From positions 1 to 64,000 of the forward strand of contig CAWCKT010000010.1 in assembly GCA_963796155.1 (NCBI GenBank): a stretch of 64,000 bases of DNA, read 5' to 3'. Shown one piece after another: positions 1 through 8,343 of this stretch (within the stretch, counting starts at the first letter, position 1; each line of letters opens with the position of its first letter). A program made the translations under genes and the position numbers. The notes under the pieces are model-generated. The model saw nothing but the letters and a program-made list of their open reading frames with translations. It was not told where the DNA came from and did not search any database. Source of the stretch: AP-15 sp963796155 (GTDB lineage Bacteria; Pseudomonadota; Alphaproteobacteria; ATCC43930; CGMCC-115725).

Positions 1-124
1 CCCTCCAAAAAGACGAAGCCTTACCGCAGAGGACGCAAAGGATATGCAGAGGACGCGCATCTTATCCGGAGCGTAGGCGGCCCCCGCCAATCCACTGCAT
101 CCTTTGCGGTAAAGGATTTTCTTT
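1..124. repeat. intergenic repeat-like segment with imperfect inverted repeat
   Basis: The left end holds repeated GAGGACGC-type units (AGAGGACGCAAAGGAT, then GCAGAGGACGCGCATC) and, near 100-115, the inverse complement GCATCCTTTGCGGT. The two arms could pair imperfectly into a hairpin downstream of the luciferase-like gene on the minus strand. It may serve as a terminator for that gene or be a dispersed intergenic repeat. No coding sequence was seen. Confidence 0.35.
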
Positions 125-955
125 TTAAGCTTTCGCCGACGCGACGGCGTGGGCGACGCGCTCGACGGCTCGCAGCCAGTCGTCGAGCGCGCGTTCGGCG
201 GGCTCGACCAGGACATGATCGATCCCGACTTCGCCAAAGGCGGCGAGCCGGGCACCGAGCGCGCCGTCGTCCTTGCCGTCCCAGCTGCTGCGCAACGAGA
301 TCGTGAACCCGGGCTCTGGTCGCTTTTCCCGCAGCCGGCGAACGACCGGCAAGGCCTCCTCAGGCGACAGCCGCGAGCCATGCCAGCCGTCGAGGCGCGC
401 GGCCCGCGCGAGTGCTGCCTCCGAGCTGCCGCCGATCCAGATCGGGATCGGCTTCACCGGCTGCGGCAGCATGCGCATCTCCGCGATCACCGCCGGGATG
501 TGGCGCGCCGGAAAGCTGACCGGATCCTCGCCCCACACCGCCAGCATCATCGCGATGCCTTCGTCCATGCGCCGACCGCGCTCGCGGAACGGCACGCCCA
601 ATGCGGCGAACTCGGCCGCCATCCAGCCGACCCCGGCGCCGAGGATAAGCCGCCCCTCCGAGAGGTTCTGCAACGTCGCCAGCTCTTTGGCGAGCGGCAA
701 CGGATGGCGCATCGGCAAGACCAGCACGCTGGTGCCGAGGCCGATCTTTTTTGTGAAGGCTGCCGCCCAGGTCAGGGTCAGAACCGGGTCGTAGAACAAA
801 GCCGAAGGCGGGTAGGGCGCACCCTTCGGGATGATGATGTGCTCGCTCGACCAGGCGTCGGCAAAGCCGAGCTCTTCGGCCTGGATCGCAGCACGCCGGA
901 TCGCCTCCGGCCCGGCCTTGCGTCCGATATGCGGCAGATAAATCCCGACCCGCAT
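125..955 (-). CDS. LLM class (F420/flavin-dependent) oxidoreductase
   Basis: Predicted 276-residue luciferase-like TIM-barrel oxidoreductase, probably cytoplasmic and using F420H2 or FMNH2. The N-terminus MRVGIYLPHIG is the first barrel strand. GTSVLVLPMRHPLPLAKELATL and the GRLILGAGVGWM segment are typical of the TIGR03619-like subfamily, and PIPIWIGGSSEAAL is a family hallmark. The frame stays open further upstream, but the ATG at 955 is chosen because homologous sequence starts there. The substrate cannot be told. Two relatives lie nearby: a remnant near 4.8 kb and an intact gene at 9864. An antisense frame over the same bases is a shadow. Confidence 0.9.
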   Translation of the reverse strand: MRVGIYLPHIGRKAGPEAIRRAAIQAEELGFADAWSSEHIIIPKGAPYPPSALFYDPVLTLTWAAAFTKKIGLGTSVLVLPMRHPLPLAKELATLQNLSEGRLILGAGVGWMAAEFAALGVPFRERGRRMDEGIAMMLAVWGEDPVSFPARHIPAVIAEMRMLPQPVKPIPIWIGGSSEAALARAARLDGWHGSRLSPEEALPVVRRLREKRPEPGFTISLRSSWDGKDDGALGARLAAFGEVGIDHVLVEPAERALDDWLRAVERVAHAVASAKA

Positions 956-1556
956 AACCCGTCCTCCGAGAGCTCGGTGTGGCCCTAAGGTGCGGTGGGA
1001 GAGGGGCGGGACGCAAGCGTCTCGGGCCCGGGCCTGAAACTCGGGCGGCCCGGAGGGCACTGCCGATCGTCCGGACATGTCGGTATTTCTTCCACAGCCT
1101 TGCGCCGCCCTCGGGCGAGGCCAAATCCGAGAAGCCTGGCCTCAACCGGCCGCAAGCAGTACCGCCCGAGCGTCGCGGAAGGCGGGCATCGCCCCGCCCC
1201 CGCGCCGGCCGAAGCGGGGTGGCCGGCGGCATCTGTCGGAAAACTTTACACTCGGCTATGATCAGAAGAATCGGACTATACAGGTAAACATCGAGTCATT
1301 TCAAATCTACAATGCCATTAACTAACTAGTTGAAACCATAGAATACCACTTTCTCTACTAGACGCTAAAGTCATATGCTGGATTCGATCTATATCATGAT
1401 TTACTTTATATGCCTTATTCGCTATCTATCCGAAAGTTCTTCTGACACATTCGAAATATATCGGCATCAGGACGCCGCGAAAGACCGATGACGCTGTAAG
1501 CGGCACAGCCTGTGCGCGACCCGACCGACGTCGGGCCGTACGCGCCGAAGCACGCC
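956..1556. other. intergenic region with an AT-rich core
   Basis: About 700 bases separate the divergent luciferase-like and PEP-CTERM genes. Bases 1255-1480 are strikingly AT-rich against the GC-rich surroundings. I see no convincing gene. The right part carries the palindrome and sigma-54 promoter listed separately. Confidence 0.5.
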
Positions 1557-1575
1557 GTGTAAAAGGTTTTTACAC
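1557..1575. promoter_or_regulatory. perfect inverted repeat, candidate operator
   Basis: GTGTAAAA-GGT-TTTTACAC is a perfect 8-base inverted repeat with a 3-base centre. It lies about 50 bases upstream of the sigma-54 -24 element for the PEP-CTERM gene. Its symmetry suits a dimeric DNA-binding protein. A short transcript hairpin is the alternative. The distance fits an upstream activator site, but no binding protein can be named. Confidence 0.4.
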
Positions 1576-1626
1576 TTCCTGTTGGGCCGGCCAGGGAGAA
1601 TCAGCAATATCAATGGGTTGCAACTC

Positions 1627-1641
1627 TGGCATGGCAATTGC
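1627..1641 (+). promoter_or_regulatory. sigma-54 (-24/-12) promoter
   Basis: TGGCATGGCAATTGC matches the sigma-54 consensus TGGCAYR-N4-TTGC, with GG and GC at the required spacing. The expected transcription start is about 12 bases downstream, giving a leader of roughly 30 bases before the ATG at 1685, with an AAGGAAAG ribosome site between them. PEP-CTERM genes in several proteobacteria are known to be driven by RpoN with the PrsK/PrsR two-component system, so motif and gene agree. No prsK/prsR is present in the window. Confidence 0.75.
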
Positions 1642-1684
1642 CCTATTTTTTTGGCGGTTCTCATCTCCACAGCAAGGAAAGAAC

Positions 1685-2381
1685 ATGACATCCACAAATC
1701 AGTCTGTGCTCTCGCGCGACAAGGGAAGATGGCTTCTTGGGGTCGCGGCGATCGCACTCGTCGGCGCAGCGGGAAACGCGCAGGCGGGCATTATCGACAT
1801 GAACTTCGATACGCTTGGCAACGGCGCCCTTGTGAACAGCTATTACAATGGCGGTTTTGCCAGCAACGGCACCGGACCGGGTCCCAATTACGGCGTTACG
1901 TGGTCTAATGCCGATGTATTGAACGAATATCGAGAATAACGAGGGCAAGCTGATCTCGCCGCCCAATTCTATCACGTTTCTGACTAATATTGGAGCGGTC
2001 ATGAACGTTCCGGGCGGATTTACCACGGGATTCTCGTTCAACTACTCAACCCCGTTCTTCACCGGCACCGTGACCGTCTGGAGCGGGTTGAACGCCACCG
2101 GCACTGAGCTCGCCAGCATCACTCTGCCCGAGACACCCAACGGTGGCGGCAGTTCGGGCTGCAGCTTTCATAACTACTGCCCCCCTGAGCCGGCCGGCGT
2201 GAGTTTCAGCGGCACCGCCGAGTCGGTGAATTTCAGCGGCACCGCCGATTACGTCGTCTATGACGATGTCACCCTCGGCTCCTCGACCCCGGGGTCCCCG
2301 GGCGTACCGGAGCCGGCATCAATGGCGCTGCTCGGCACGGCTCTCCTCGGATTCGGCGTTGCGCGTCGACGAAGACGCTGA
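1685..2381 (+). CDS. PEP-CTERM sorting domain protein (frameshifted)
   Basis: Secreted surface or matrix protein of about 231 residues if one frameshift is repaired. It starts with a signal peptide (basic MTSTNQSVLSRDKGR, hydrophobic WLLGVAAIALVGAA, then NAQAG). The C-terminus is a classic exosortase signal: VPEPAS, a hydrophobic segment and an RRRRR tail. The middle is rich in Gly, Ser, Thr and Asn, like a beta-sandwich. The frame breaks near 1920-1925: the upstream frame ends at a TAA near 1939, while the downstream frame reads smoothly from about 1923. AAGGAAAG supports the ATG at 1685. PEP-CTERM proteins accompany exopolysaccharide systems, but no exosortase (EpsH/XrtA) gene is seen here. 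The break may be an assembly error or real decay. Confidence 0.75.
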
Positions 2382-2438
2382 TATCGGTCCGCCAGGAGAA
2401 GCGCGGCCGGGCGTTGTAAACATTCTCGACAGATCGGT

Positions 2439-2489
2439 GTTTGGCGGGGCAGCTCGAGGAAACTCCACCCGCGGGTTGTCCCACCAAAC
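2439..2489. terminator. inverted repeat after the PEP-CTERM gene, possible terminator
   Basis: GTTTGGCGGG (2439-2448) pairs with CCCACCAAAC (2480-2489) at 9 of 10 positions across a 31-base loop. It lies between the PEP-CTERM stop and the next start. There is no U-tract, so intrinsic termination is doubtful. Confidence 0.25.
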
Positions 2490-2514
2490 GCGGTCCGCCT
2501 TTGTGTGAGCAGCG

Positions 2515-4542
2515 ATGACGGAAACCGCCGATCGTTCCACCAACAGCCCTCAACCGGCACGACCGGGCAATGTCGGCTTCGCCAAGGTCGCGCGACAACC
2601 GGTTGCCGTCTTGACGACACAGCCGAAGCTCGGCCGCAACGATCCATGCACATGCGGCAGTGGGCGCAAGGCCAAGCATTGCTGTCGCGCCAATCGGTTG
2701 TCCACACCAGTCACGCCGGCCAGTGCGGTGATTGCGCGGAAGGCTCGACCCGGAGCTCCGCCCGATCCGGACCGCGCGCTGACCGACGCCGTCAGCCCTC
2801 TGATGCGGGAAATGCCAACGCAGCTACAGGGCAAACCGAGCCTGCAGCCCAGCTTTCCCGAACAATCCGGGTCGCGTCGCCCAACGGCAGCGCAAATGCG
2901 CGCTGCCGCCAGCTTCCTGCAACGGGCGGTAAGTCTCAGAGCGGCGGGCATGCTAAGCGAATCCATTCCCTTGCTGCAGCGGGCGATCGAGGGTAACCCC
3001 TACGACGCTAGCGCACATTACGATCTCGGGCTGACCTTACTGAAGTGCCGCCGGTACCAGGACGCGATCGCCAGCCTGCAGCACTCGCTCGCGCTGAAGC
3101 CGGATAACGCGAAGGCCTATCATTATCTGGGTATCTTGCTCCAGATAATCGGCGAGAACGATCCAGCCATTGCAGCGCTCACTCGCGCGGTAACGCTCGG
3201 CCCAAGGCTGGCTGATGCGCACTGGCAACTCGGGCTCCTGCTGCGCATGACGCCGCGCTACAAGGAAAGTGTCGAGTGCTTTCGCCGGGCCGCCAAAATC
3301 GCTGGGCCGTCCGCCTTTGGGCGGGTCTGCGAGGCGAACGCCCTGGCCGATGAGCGGAAATACGCCGAGGCGGCGGCGCTGCTGCGCCATGCCTTGGCGC
3401 GCGACCCCGGGGATCTCGAAGCGAACATGGCGCTGGCGAACATTCTGGCCATCATGGGCGACCACGAGGAGGCGACACAGCAATACGACCGAGTATCAGC
3501 GATCGCTCCTAACAACGTGCTCGCCATGACGGGCAAAGCCAACATCAAGAAACTGACCGAGGCCGATCAGCCGCTGATTGCGCAGATGGCAGCGTGCCTC
3601 CAACAGGCGGCGCTGAGCGATCTCGACCGGATGAACCTGCTTTTCGCGCTCGGCAAGGCGTGCGACGATCGGAAGGACTATGAAGGGGCGATCCGCCATT
3701 TCGACATGGCCAATGTCTTTCGGCATCGCTACTCAAAGTTCGACCGCTCGATGTTCGCAAGGATTATCGATCGCGCCGTCGTGCACTGGACGCCGGATTA
3801 CTTCGATGCTTTGGCTGGGCTCGGGAGCGATGACGAGACGCCGCTGCTCGTGCTCGGCATGCCCCGCTCGGGAACCACACTCGTCGAGCAGATCGTCTCC
3901 AGCCACCCCAGGGTCGCTGACGGCGGAGAGCTGGAATTCTGGCAGCACCACTCGAACACGCTCGAGCGCGAGCGAGGAGATGTAATCAACTGCGAAGTGA
4001 TCGAGCCGCTTGCGGCTGGATATCAGGCGCTGCTGCGTTCCATCTCCGCCACGGCGGCACGCGTCACGGACAAGATGCCGTACAATTTCTTGTGGATCGG
4101 CCTGGTTCGGGCGGCGTTTCCTAAGGCGCGGATCATCCACTGCCGCCGTCACCCGGTTGACACCTGCCTATCGATCTATTGCACCAATTTCGACACGCGC
4201 AGCGCTTTCTTTGGTGACCGGGATGACCTTGTCTTTTACTATCGGCAATACCTGCGCCTGATGGAGCATTGGCGCGCGGTGTTGCCGCCTGACCGCTTTA
4301 TCGAGGTCGACTATGAAACAGTGATCGCCGAGCGCGAGGCTCAGACCCGTCGGCTGATCGCGTTCTGCGGCCTCGAGTGGGATGATGCTTGTCTGCAGCC
4401 AGAACGCAACCGCCGGGTGGTGCGGACCGCGAGCGTGTGGCAGGCGCGCCAACCGGTCTACCGATCCTCGGTTGAGCGCTGGCGCAACTACGAACCTTGG
4501 CTTGGTGCGCTCCGGGAGCTGCTGCCGGCATCCCAAGATTGA
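2515..4542 (+). CDS. SEC-C / TPR / sulfotransferase fusion protein
   Basis: A 675-residue cytoplasmic protein with three parts. Residues about 38-58 form a SEC-C zinc-binding motif (GRNDPCTCGSG, then KHCC; C45, C47, C56, C57). Residues about 125-400 are tetratricopeptide repeats. The C-terminal third is a PAPS-dependent sulfotransferase with a 5'-phosphosulfate loop (LGMPRSGTTLVEQ, about 446-458) and a 3'-phosphate site (CRRHPVDTCLS, about 542-552). TPR-sulfotransferases are common in alphaproteobacteria; the acceptor here is unknown and could be a surface polysaccharide or protein. The gene follows the PEP-CTERM gene on the same strand, 133 bases downstream. The ATG at 2515 is used; the ribosome site is weak. 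Confidence 0.85.
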   Translation: MTETADRSTNSPQPARPGNVGFAKVARQPVAVLTTQPKLGRNDPCTCGSGRKAKHCCRANRLSTPVTPASAVIARKARPGAPPDPDRALTDAVSPLMREMPTQLQGKPSLQPSFPEQSGSRRPTAAQMRAAASFLQRAVSLRAAGMLSESIPLLQRAIEGNPYDASAHYDLGLTLLKCRRYQDAIASLQHSLALKPDNAKAYHYLGILLQIIGENDPAIAALTRAVTLGPRLADAHWQLGLLLRMTPRYKESVECFRRAAKIAGPSAFGRVCEANALADERKYAEAAALLRHALARDPGDLEANMALANILAIMGDHEEATQQYDRVSAIAPNNVLAMTGKANIKKLTEADQPLIAQMAACLQQAALSDLDRMNLLFALGKACDDRKDYEGAIRHFDMANVFRHRYSKFDRSMFARIIDRAVVHWTPDYFDALAGLGSDDETPLLVLGMPRSGTTLVEQIVSSHPRVADGGELEFWQHHSNTLERERGDVINCEVIEPLAAGYQALLRSISATAARVTDKMPYNFLWIGLVRAAFPKARIIHCRRHPVDTCLSIYCTNFDTRSAFFGDRDDLVFYYRQYLRLMEHWRAVLPPDRFIEVDYETVIAEREAQTRRLIAFCGLEWDDACLQPERNRRVVRTASVWQARQPVYRSSVERWRNYEPWLGALRELLPASQD

Positions 4543-4659
4543 CAGGCCGCTCCGCGCGCCCCGCGCCGCGAAATAATTGTCCTAGAGGGGGCAGTCCAAC
4601 CGCGCACCTGCTAGACAGCGGCCCGCTCGTTAGATGACCGGCCCCAGCCGCTTCTGGTC

Positions 4660-5058
4660 ATGCAGGGACCTGGTGCTCTGGCCGCGCCCGCGCCCGCCGA
4701 TCCGGATGCCGATGCCTGGCCGCAAGGAACCATCGATCAGTCCGCCGCCCATCACGATTTGCCGGTCACGCCCGCCCTCGGCCGCTCGCAGGGGTTGCGC
4801 GACGATATCCTGGGCTATTACGCCCGGTGTTGCGCACAGGCGGGCCACCGGATTACGCCCAACTATTTGGCGCTCGGCATCAGCACCTATGTCGCCGACA
4901 GCGAGGCCCAGGCGGTGCGTGAGATGGGCCCCACCATCTCTACTTTAGTCGAACCTTGTTCAGCCACGGTAACTTGACCGAGACCGAGCCGCAGCGCCAG
5001 ACCCGCTATTCGAACGCTGGGTAGACCGATTACGTCAGTTCCCGAGGAGATGCGGTCC
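4660..5058 (+). pseudogene. remnant of an LLM class oxidoreductase
   Basis: Translated pieces such as ILGYYARCCAQAGHRITPNY, LALGISTYVADSEAQ and, one frame over, LFSHGNLTETEPQRQTRY resemble the C-terminal half of luciferase-like monooxygenases. The N-terminal half is missing, the frame shifts near 4940, and a TAG interrupts the following stretch near 5020. It precedes the thioredoxin/UGSC operon, so an intact ancestor may have belonged to it. It is not expected to give a functional protein. Confidence 0.65.
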
Positions 5059-5121
5059 TGAGGGTTGCGGCCGCCGGCGCGGCGGTTCATTCTGGCCCGG
5101 CGGCAAACCGAGAGGCGGACG

Positions 5122-6543
5122 ATGCCGGACGACCTCCCGCGCGACGGCCTGGTCGCGGTCGTCAAGCGCGATTGTCCGACCTGCGTGCTGGCGGCGCCGG
5201 TGCTGGGCGATCTGGCGCGGCAGGGCGGGCTGACGGTCTTCACCCAGGACGACCCGTCCTTTCCCGAGACCGTGCCGGGGCGGATCGACGACCGCTCGCT
5301 CGACGTGTCGCATCGCCTGAAGATCGAGATCGTGCCGACCCTGATCCGCTTCGCCGGCGGTCGCGAGTTGGACCGCACCTATGGCTGGGACCGCGGCGAA
5401 TGGCAGCGCCTCAGCGGCATCGCCGGGCTCGGCCGCGACCTGCCGGACGCTCGGCCCGGCTGCGGCGCCAAGAATGTCGAGCCCGGGGTGATCGAACGCC
5501 TCAAGGTTCGCTTCAACGAGACCGGCCTCAGGTCGCGGCGCGTCACGATCGGCGAGGACGAGGACGAGCAGGAGGCGATGTACGCCCGCGGCTGGTCGGA
5601 CGGGTTGCCACTGGTGGCGCCGACCGAGGAGCGCGTGTTGCGCATGCTCGACGGCACGTCGCGCGACCCGCAGGAGGTGCTCGGGCTGGTGCCGCCGGCG
5701 CTCGCCGCGGCGACCGTCGAGAAGATCGCGATCAACGCGGTGATGGCCGGCTGCAAGCCGGAATATCTGCCGGTCGTGCTGGCTGCGGTCGAGGCGGTGC
5801 TGGATGAGAGCTTTGCGATGCACGGCGTATTGGCGACGACGATGTTCGTCGGCCCGGTGATCGTCGTCAACGGCCCGGTCCGCCGGCGTATCGGCATGAA
5901 CGCGAAGGGCAATGCGCTCGGCCAAGGCAACCGCGCCAATGCCGCGATCGGCCGTGCCCTGCAGCTCGTGATCCGCAATATCGGCGAGGGCCGGCCGCAG
6001 GAGGTCGACCGCGCCACCCTCGGCAACCCCGGCAAGCTCAGCTATTGCTTTGCCGAGGACGAGGAGGGGTCGAGCTGGGAGCCGCTGTCGGTCGAGCGCG
6101 GCCTCAAGCCGGGCCAGTCGGCGGTGACGGTGTTCGCCGGCTATGGCCTGCAAGGTGTCGTCGACCAGAAATCGCGCGACCCCGAGAGCCTGGCGAAGAG
6201 CTTTGCCGGATCGCTGAAGGCGCTCAGCAACGTCAAGCACGCCCCCTCGTGCGACGCGCTCTTGGTGGTCTGCCCCGAGCATCACCGCACCTTCCGCCTT
6301 GCCGGCTGGTCGAAGGCGCGGCTCTACGAAGAGCTTTACCGCTTGTGCGAGATCCCGGTCTCCGAGCTTGACGAGGGCAGACCCTCGTCGCTCGCCGGCA
6401 GGACCGTCAACAAATTCCGACCCGGTGGGATTATGATCGTCCGCGCCGGCGGCGATGCCGGGATGTTCTCCGGCATCATCGGCGGCTGGTCCGCGGGCGG
6501 TCCGCGTGGCAGCCTTCCGGTAACCAAGGAGGTGAGAAATTGA
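5122..6543 (+). CDS. thioredoxin-like protein with long C-terminal domain, UGSC operon partner
   Basis: A 473-residue cytoplasmic protein. Residues 1-110 look like a thioredoxin fold with a CPTC motif (C18, C21) and a cis-proline-like EIVPTLIRF segment. The rest is a separate domain starting near YARGWSDGLPLVAPTEERV, containing VNGPVRRRIGMNAKGNALG and NKFRPGGIMIVRAGGDAG; I cannot assign it an activity. AGAGG at 5111-5115 supports the ATG at 5122. The stop overlaps the next start in TTGA, so the two genes are translationally coupled. The CxxC site makes it a natural redox partner for the selenoprotein downstream. Thiol-disulfide chemistry is inferred. Confidence 0.75.
   Translation: MPDDLPRDGLVAVVKRDCPTCVLAAPVLGDLARQGGLTVFTQDDPSFPETVPGRIDDRSLDVSHRLKIEIVPTLIRFAGGRELDRTYGWDRGEWQRLSGIAGLGRDLPDARPGCGAKNVEPGVIERLKVRFNETGLRSRRVTIGEDEDEQEAMYARGWSDGLPLVAPTEERVLRMLDGTSRDPQEVLGLVPPALAAATVEKIAINAVMAGCKPEYLPVVLAAVEAVLDESFAMHGVLATTMFVGPVIVVNGPVRRRIGMNAKGNALGQGNRANAAIGRALQLVIRNIGEGRPQEVDRATLGNPGKLSYCFAEDEEGSSWEPLSVERGLKPGQSAVTVFAGYGLQGVVDQKSRDPESLAKSFAGSLKALSNVKHAPSCDALLVVCPEHHRTFRLAGWSKARLYEELYRLCEIPVSELDEGRPSSLAGRTVNKFRPGGIMIVRAGGDAGMFSGIIGGWSAGGPRGSLPVTKEVRN
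6526..6535 (+). promoter_or_regulatory. strong ribosome binding site for the UGSC gene
   Basis: AAGGAGGTGA is a full-length match to the 16S anti-Shine-Dalgarno. It sits four bases before a TTG start at 6540. It lies inside the end of the upstream gene and decides the unusual start codon. Confidence 0.7.
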
Positions 6544-7057
6544 CCGTCCTTCTCGACCCGACCTCGGAACGAAGTCCGACCATCCGGCCGCGTCTCCCGC
6601 GGCCGGAGCGCCTCGACGGGCTGACGATCGGCATTCTCGATATCGCCAAATCGCGCGGCGACGTGTTTCTGCACCGGCTCGGTGAGCGGATCAGCGAGCG
6701 CGGCATCGCGGTCAAGCATTATGCCAAGCCGACCAACACGCGGGTGGCGCCGTTGCCGTTGCGGCAGCAGATCGCCGCCGAAGTCGACCTTGTCATCGAA
6801 GGATTGTCCGACTGAGGGTCCTGCATTTCGTGCTGTACGCATGACATGGCGGATCTCGAAGCACGCGGCATTCCAACCGTCGGCGTCGCCACCACCGAGT
6901 TCATCGAAGGTGCGGCCGCCCAGGCCAAATCACTCGGTATCGACCCGGCGCTCGTATTCATTCCTCACCCGGTGCAAGACCGCACCGACGACGAACTCAA
7001 GAACTCGCCGACGACCACCTCGAACCGATCCTGGCAATGCTGCTGCAAGGCGGCTAA
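6540..7057 (+). CDS. UGSC-motif selenoprotein (in-frame UGA; 3' frameshift)
   Basis: Predicted ~172-residue selenoprotein of the UGSC-motif family. The frame from TTG 6540 reaches TGA at 6813-6815, followed by GGG TCC TGC, giving Sec92-Gly-Ser-Cys95. Reading on in frame gives ISCCTHDMADLEARGIPTVG and then TTEFIEGAAAQAKSLGIDPA, clearly conserved protein sequence. A SECIS hairpin starts 8 bases after the UGA. A second break near 7000 is a single-base shift: the neighbouring frame reads ELADDHLEPILAMLLQGG to TAA at 7055-7057, a natural end. The U-x-x-C site suggests a thiol/selenol redox enzyme like thioredoxin-fold selenoproteins. Substrate unknown. No selA, selB or selD lies in the window. Confidence 0.85.
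6824..6848 (+). promoter_or_regulatory. bacterial SECIS element
   Basis: Directly after the UGA the RNA can form a 10-pair stem with one mismatch: CAU (6824-6826) with AUG (6846-6848), and UCGUGC (6828-6833) with GCAUGA (6839-6844), including one G-U pair. The loop is UGUAC. The loop starts 18 bases after the UGA and has a G in its second position, both within the accepted bacterial SECIS pattern (16-37 bases; G in the first two loop positions). Confidence 0.75.
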
Positions 7058-7146
7058 GGCCCGGCCTCGGCTCCCTCTCCCGCAAGGAGCCTGAGTCGGC
7101 TCGAAGTCTTCATCGGCTCGGCCGGGTCGGTTAGGCTTGCAGTGCA

Positions 7147-8193
7147 ATGAGCGTTATGACGTGGGCCCGACAATTCACCGCCGCGGCGGCGGAGGAGTTG
7201 CCGGGCAGCGTCTTTCGCTATGCATTGGCGACGAGCGGGGTGCACCAGCTCCTGCTGATGGTCCTGACCGTCAGCGTCTCTCTCCTCGAAATCGTTCCGC
7301 TCGAGCTGCAGCGCCGGATTGTCGACGATCTTGTCAAGAACCGCCCCTTTCGCTGGGTGATCATCTTGTGCGCCGTCTATGCCGGGGTGGTGCTCGTCCA
7401 AGGGGGAACCAAGCTCGTCCTCAATGTTTATCGCGGCTGGGTCGGCGAGCGCGCTGTACGCGACCTGCGCCGGCGGATCCATGGCGTCATCGAGACGCCG
7501 CCCACCTCGTCGCGGCCGATGCACAAGGGATCGCGGTCTCGATGATCGTCGCGGGAGTCGAGGTCCGATCGGCCGATCGTGCGGGTTTGTCGGCAGCAGC
7601 GTCTCGGAACCGCTGCTGCAGGGGGGCACCCTGGTCTCCGTTTTCGCCTATCTGATCCACCTCGATCCTTGGATGGCCCTCGGCGCGTTTGCTCTATTTA
7701 TACCCCAGTTCTTTTTTGTTCCGTTGATGCAGGCCGCTGTGAATTGGCGTGCTGGAGCCCGCGTCCAGGTACTACGGCGGCTGGGGATCGGCGTGATCGA
7801 CCAGACCGATGGACGTTTCCACGCGACGAAAAACGGATCGACCGAGCCTTTCGACCTCGACATGGGGATTTTTCGTCTCAAATTTACGATGAACTTCTTG
7901 ATGAACCTGTGCACTCACCTGCAGATCGTCTCGCCCTGCTGATCGGCGGCTGGTGGGTCTACACCCAGCGGCTCGAAATTGGCGGCGTCGTTGCGTTCAT
8001 CTCCGGAATCAGCCGGCTGAACGACCCGTGGGGCGATCTCGTCAACTACTTTCGCGATATAAACATCAACCAAGTCAAGTACCGATTGCTGGCGAACGCG
8101 GTTAACGAACTGGCCCGGGACCGCCCCGATCGTCCCCAAACCGCGATCCATCCGGCCGCTCGAGACGCGATGGAGTCGGCGCTGCCCGAATAG
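7147..8193 (+). pseudogene. ABC transporter transmembrane domain, frameshifted
   Basis: Fragments in three frames join into one ABC exporter-type membrane domain of about 345 residues. The N-terminal part has LLLMVLTVSVSLLEIVPLE and the coupling-helix-like GERAVRDLRRRIHG. The middle has SEPLLQGGTLVSVFAYLIHL, and the end has LLIGGWWVYTQRLEIGGVVA. Frame changes fall near 7492, 7580 and 7935. No nucleotide-binding domain follows, so even a repaired product would need a separate ATPase. Three breaks in 1 kb make true decay more likely here than in the single-break genes. Confidence 0.7.
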
Positions 8194-8343
8194 CGGGAGC
8201 CCGCAACCGTGTCGACACGATCCCCATTTTCCGCCGACCGGGGCGCGGGGCCGGCGGTTGACGATCCGCCGTCGGGCGGCATAATCGTTGGAGAACAACC
8301 AGGCGGCCGGAGAACGGAGACGGCGCCCGACGCGGAGGAAACG

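Noticed and set aside
4975..4977. TGA in the luciferase-like remnant as a second selenocysteine codon
   Set aside because: Similarity continues in a different frame, no conserved Cys is expected there, and no SECIS-like hairpin follows at the right distance.
5035..6285. Open frame of about 416 codons on the minus strand
   Set aside because: Antisense shadow of the thioredoxin-like gene; composition rich in Arg, Ala and His with no family resemblance.
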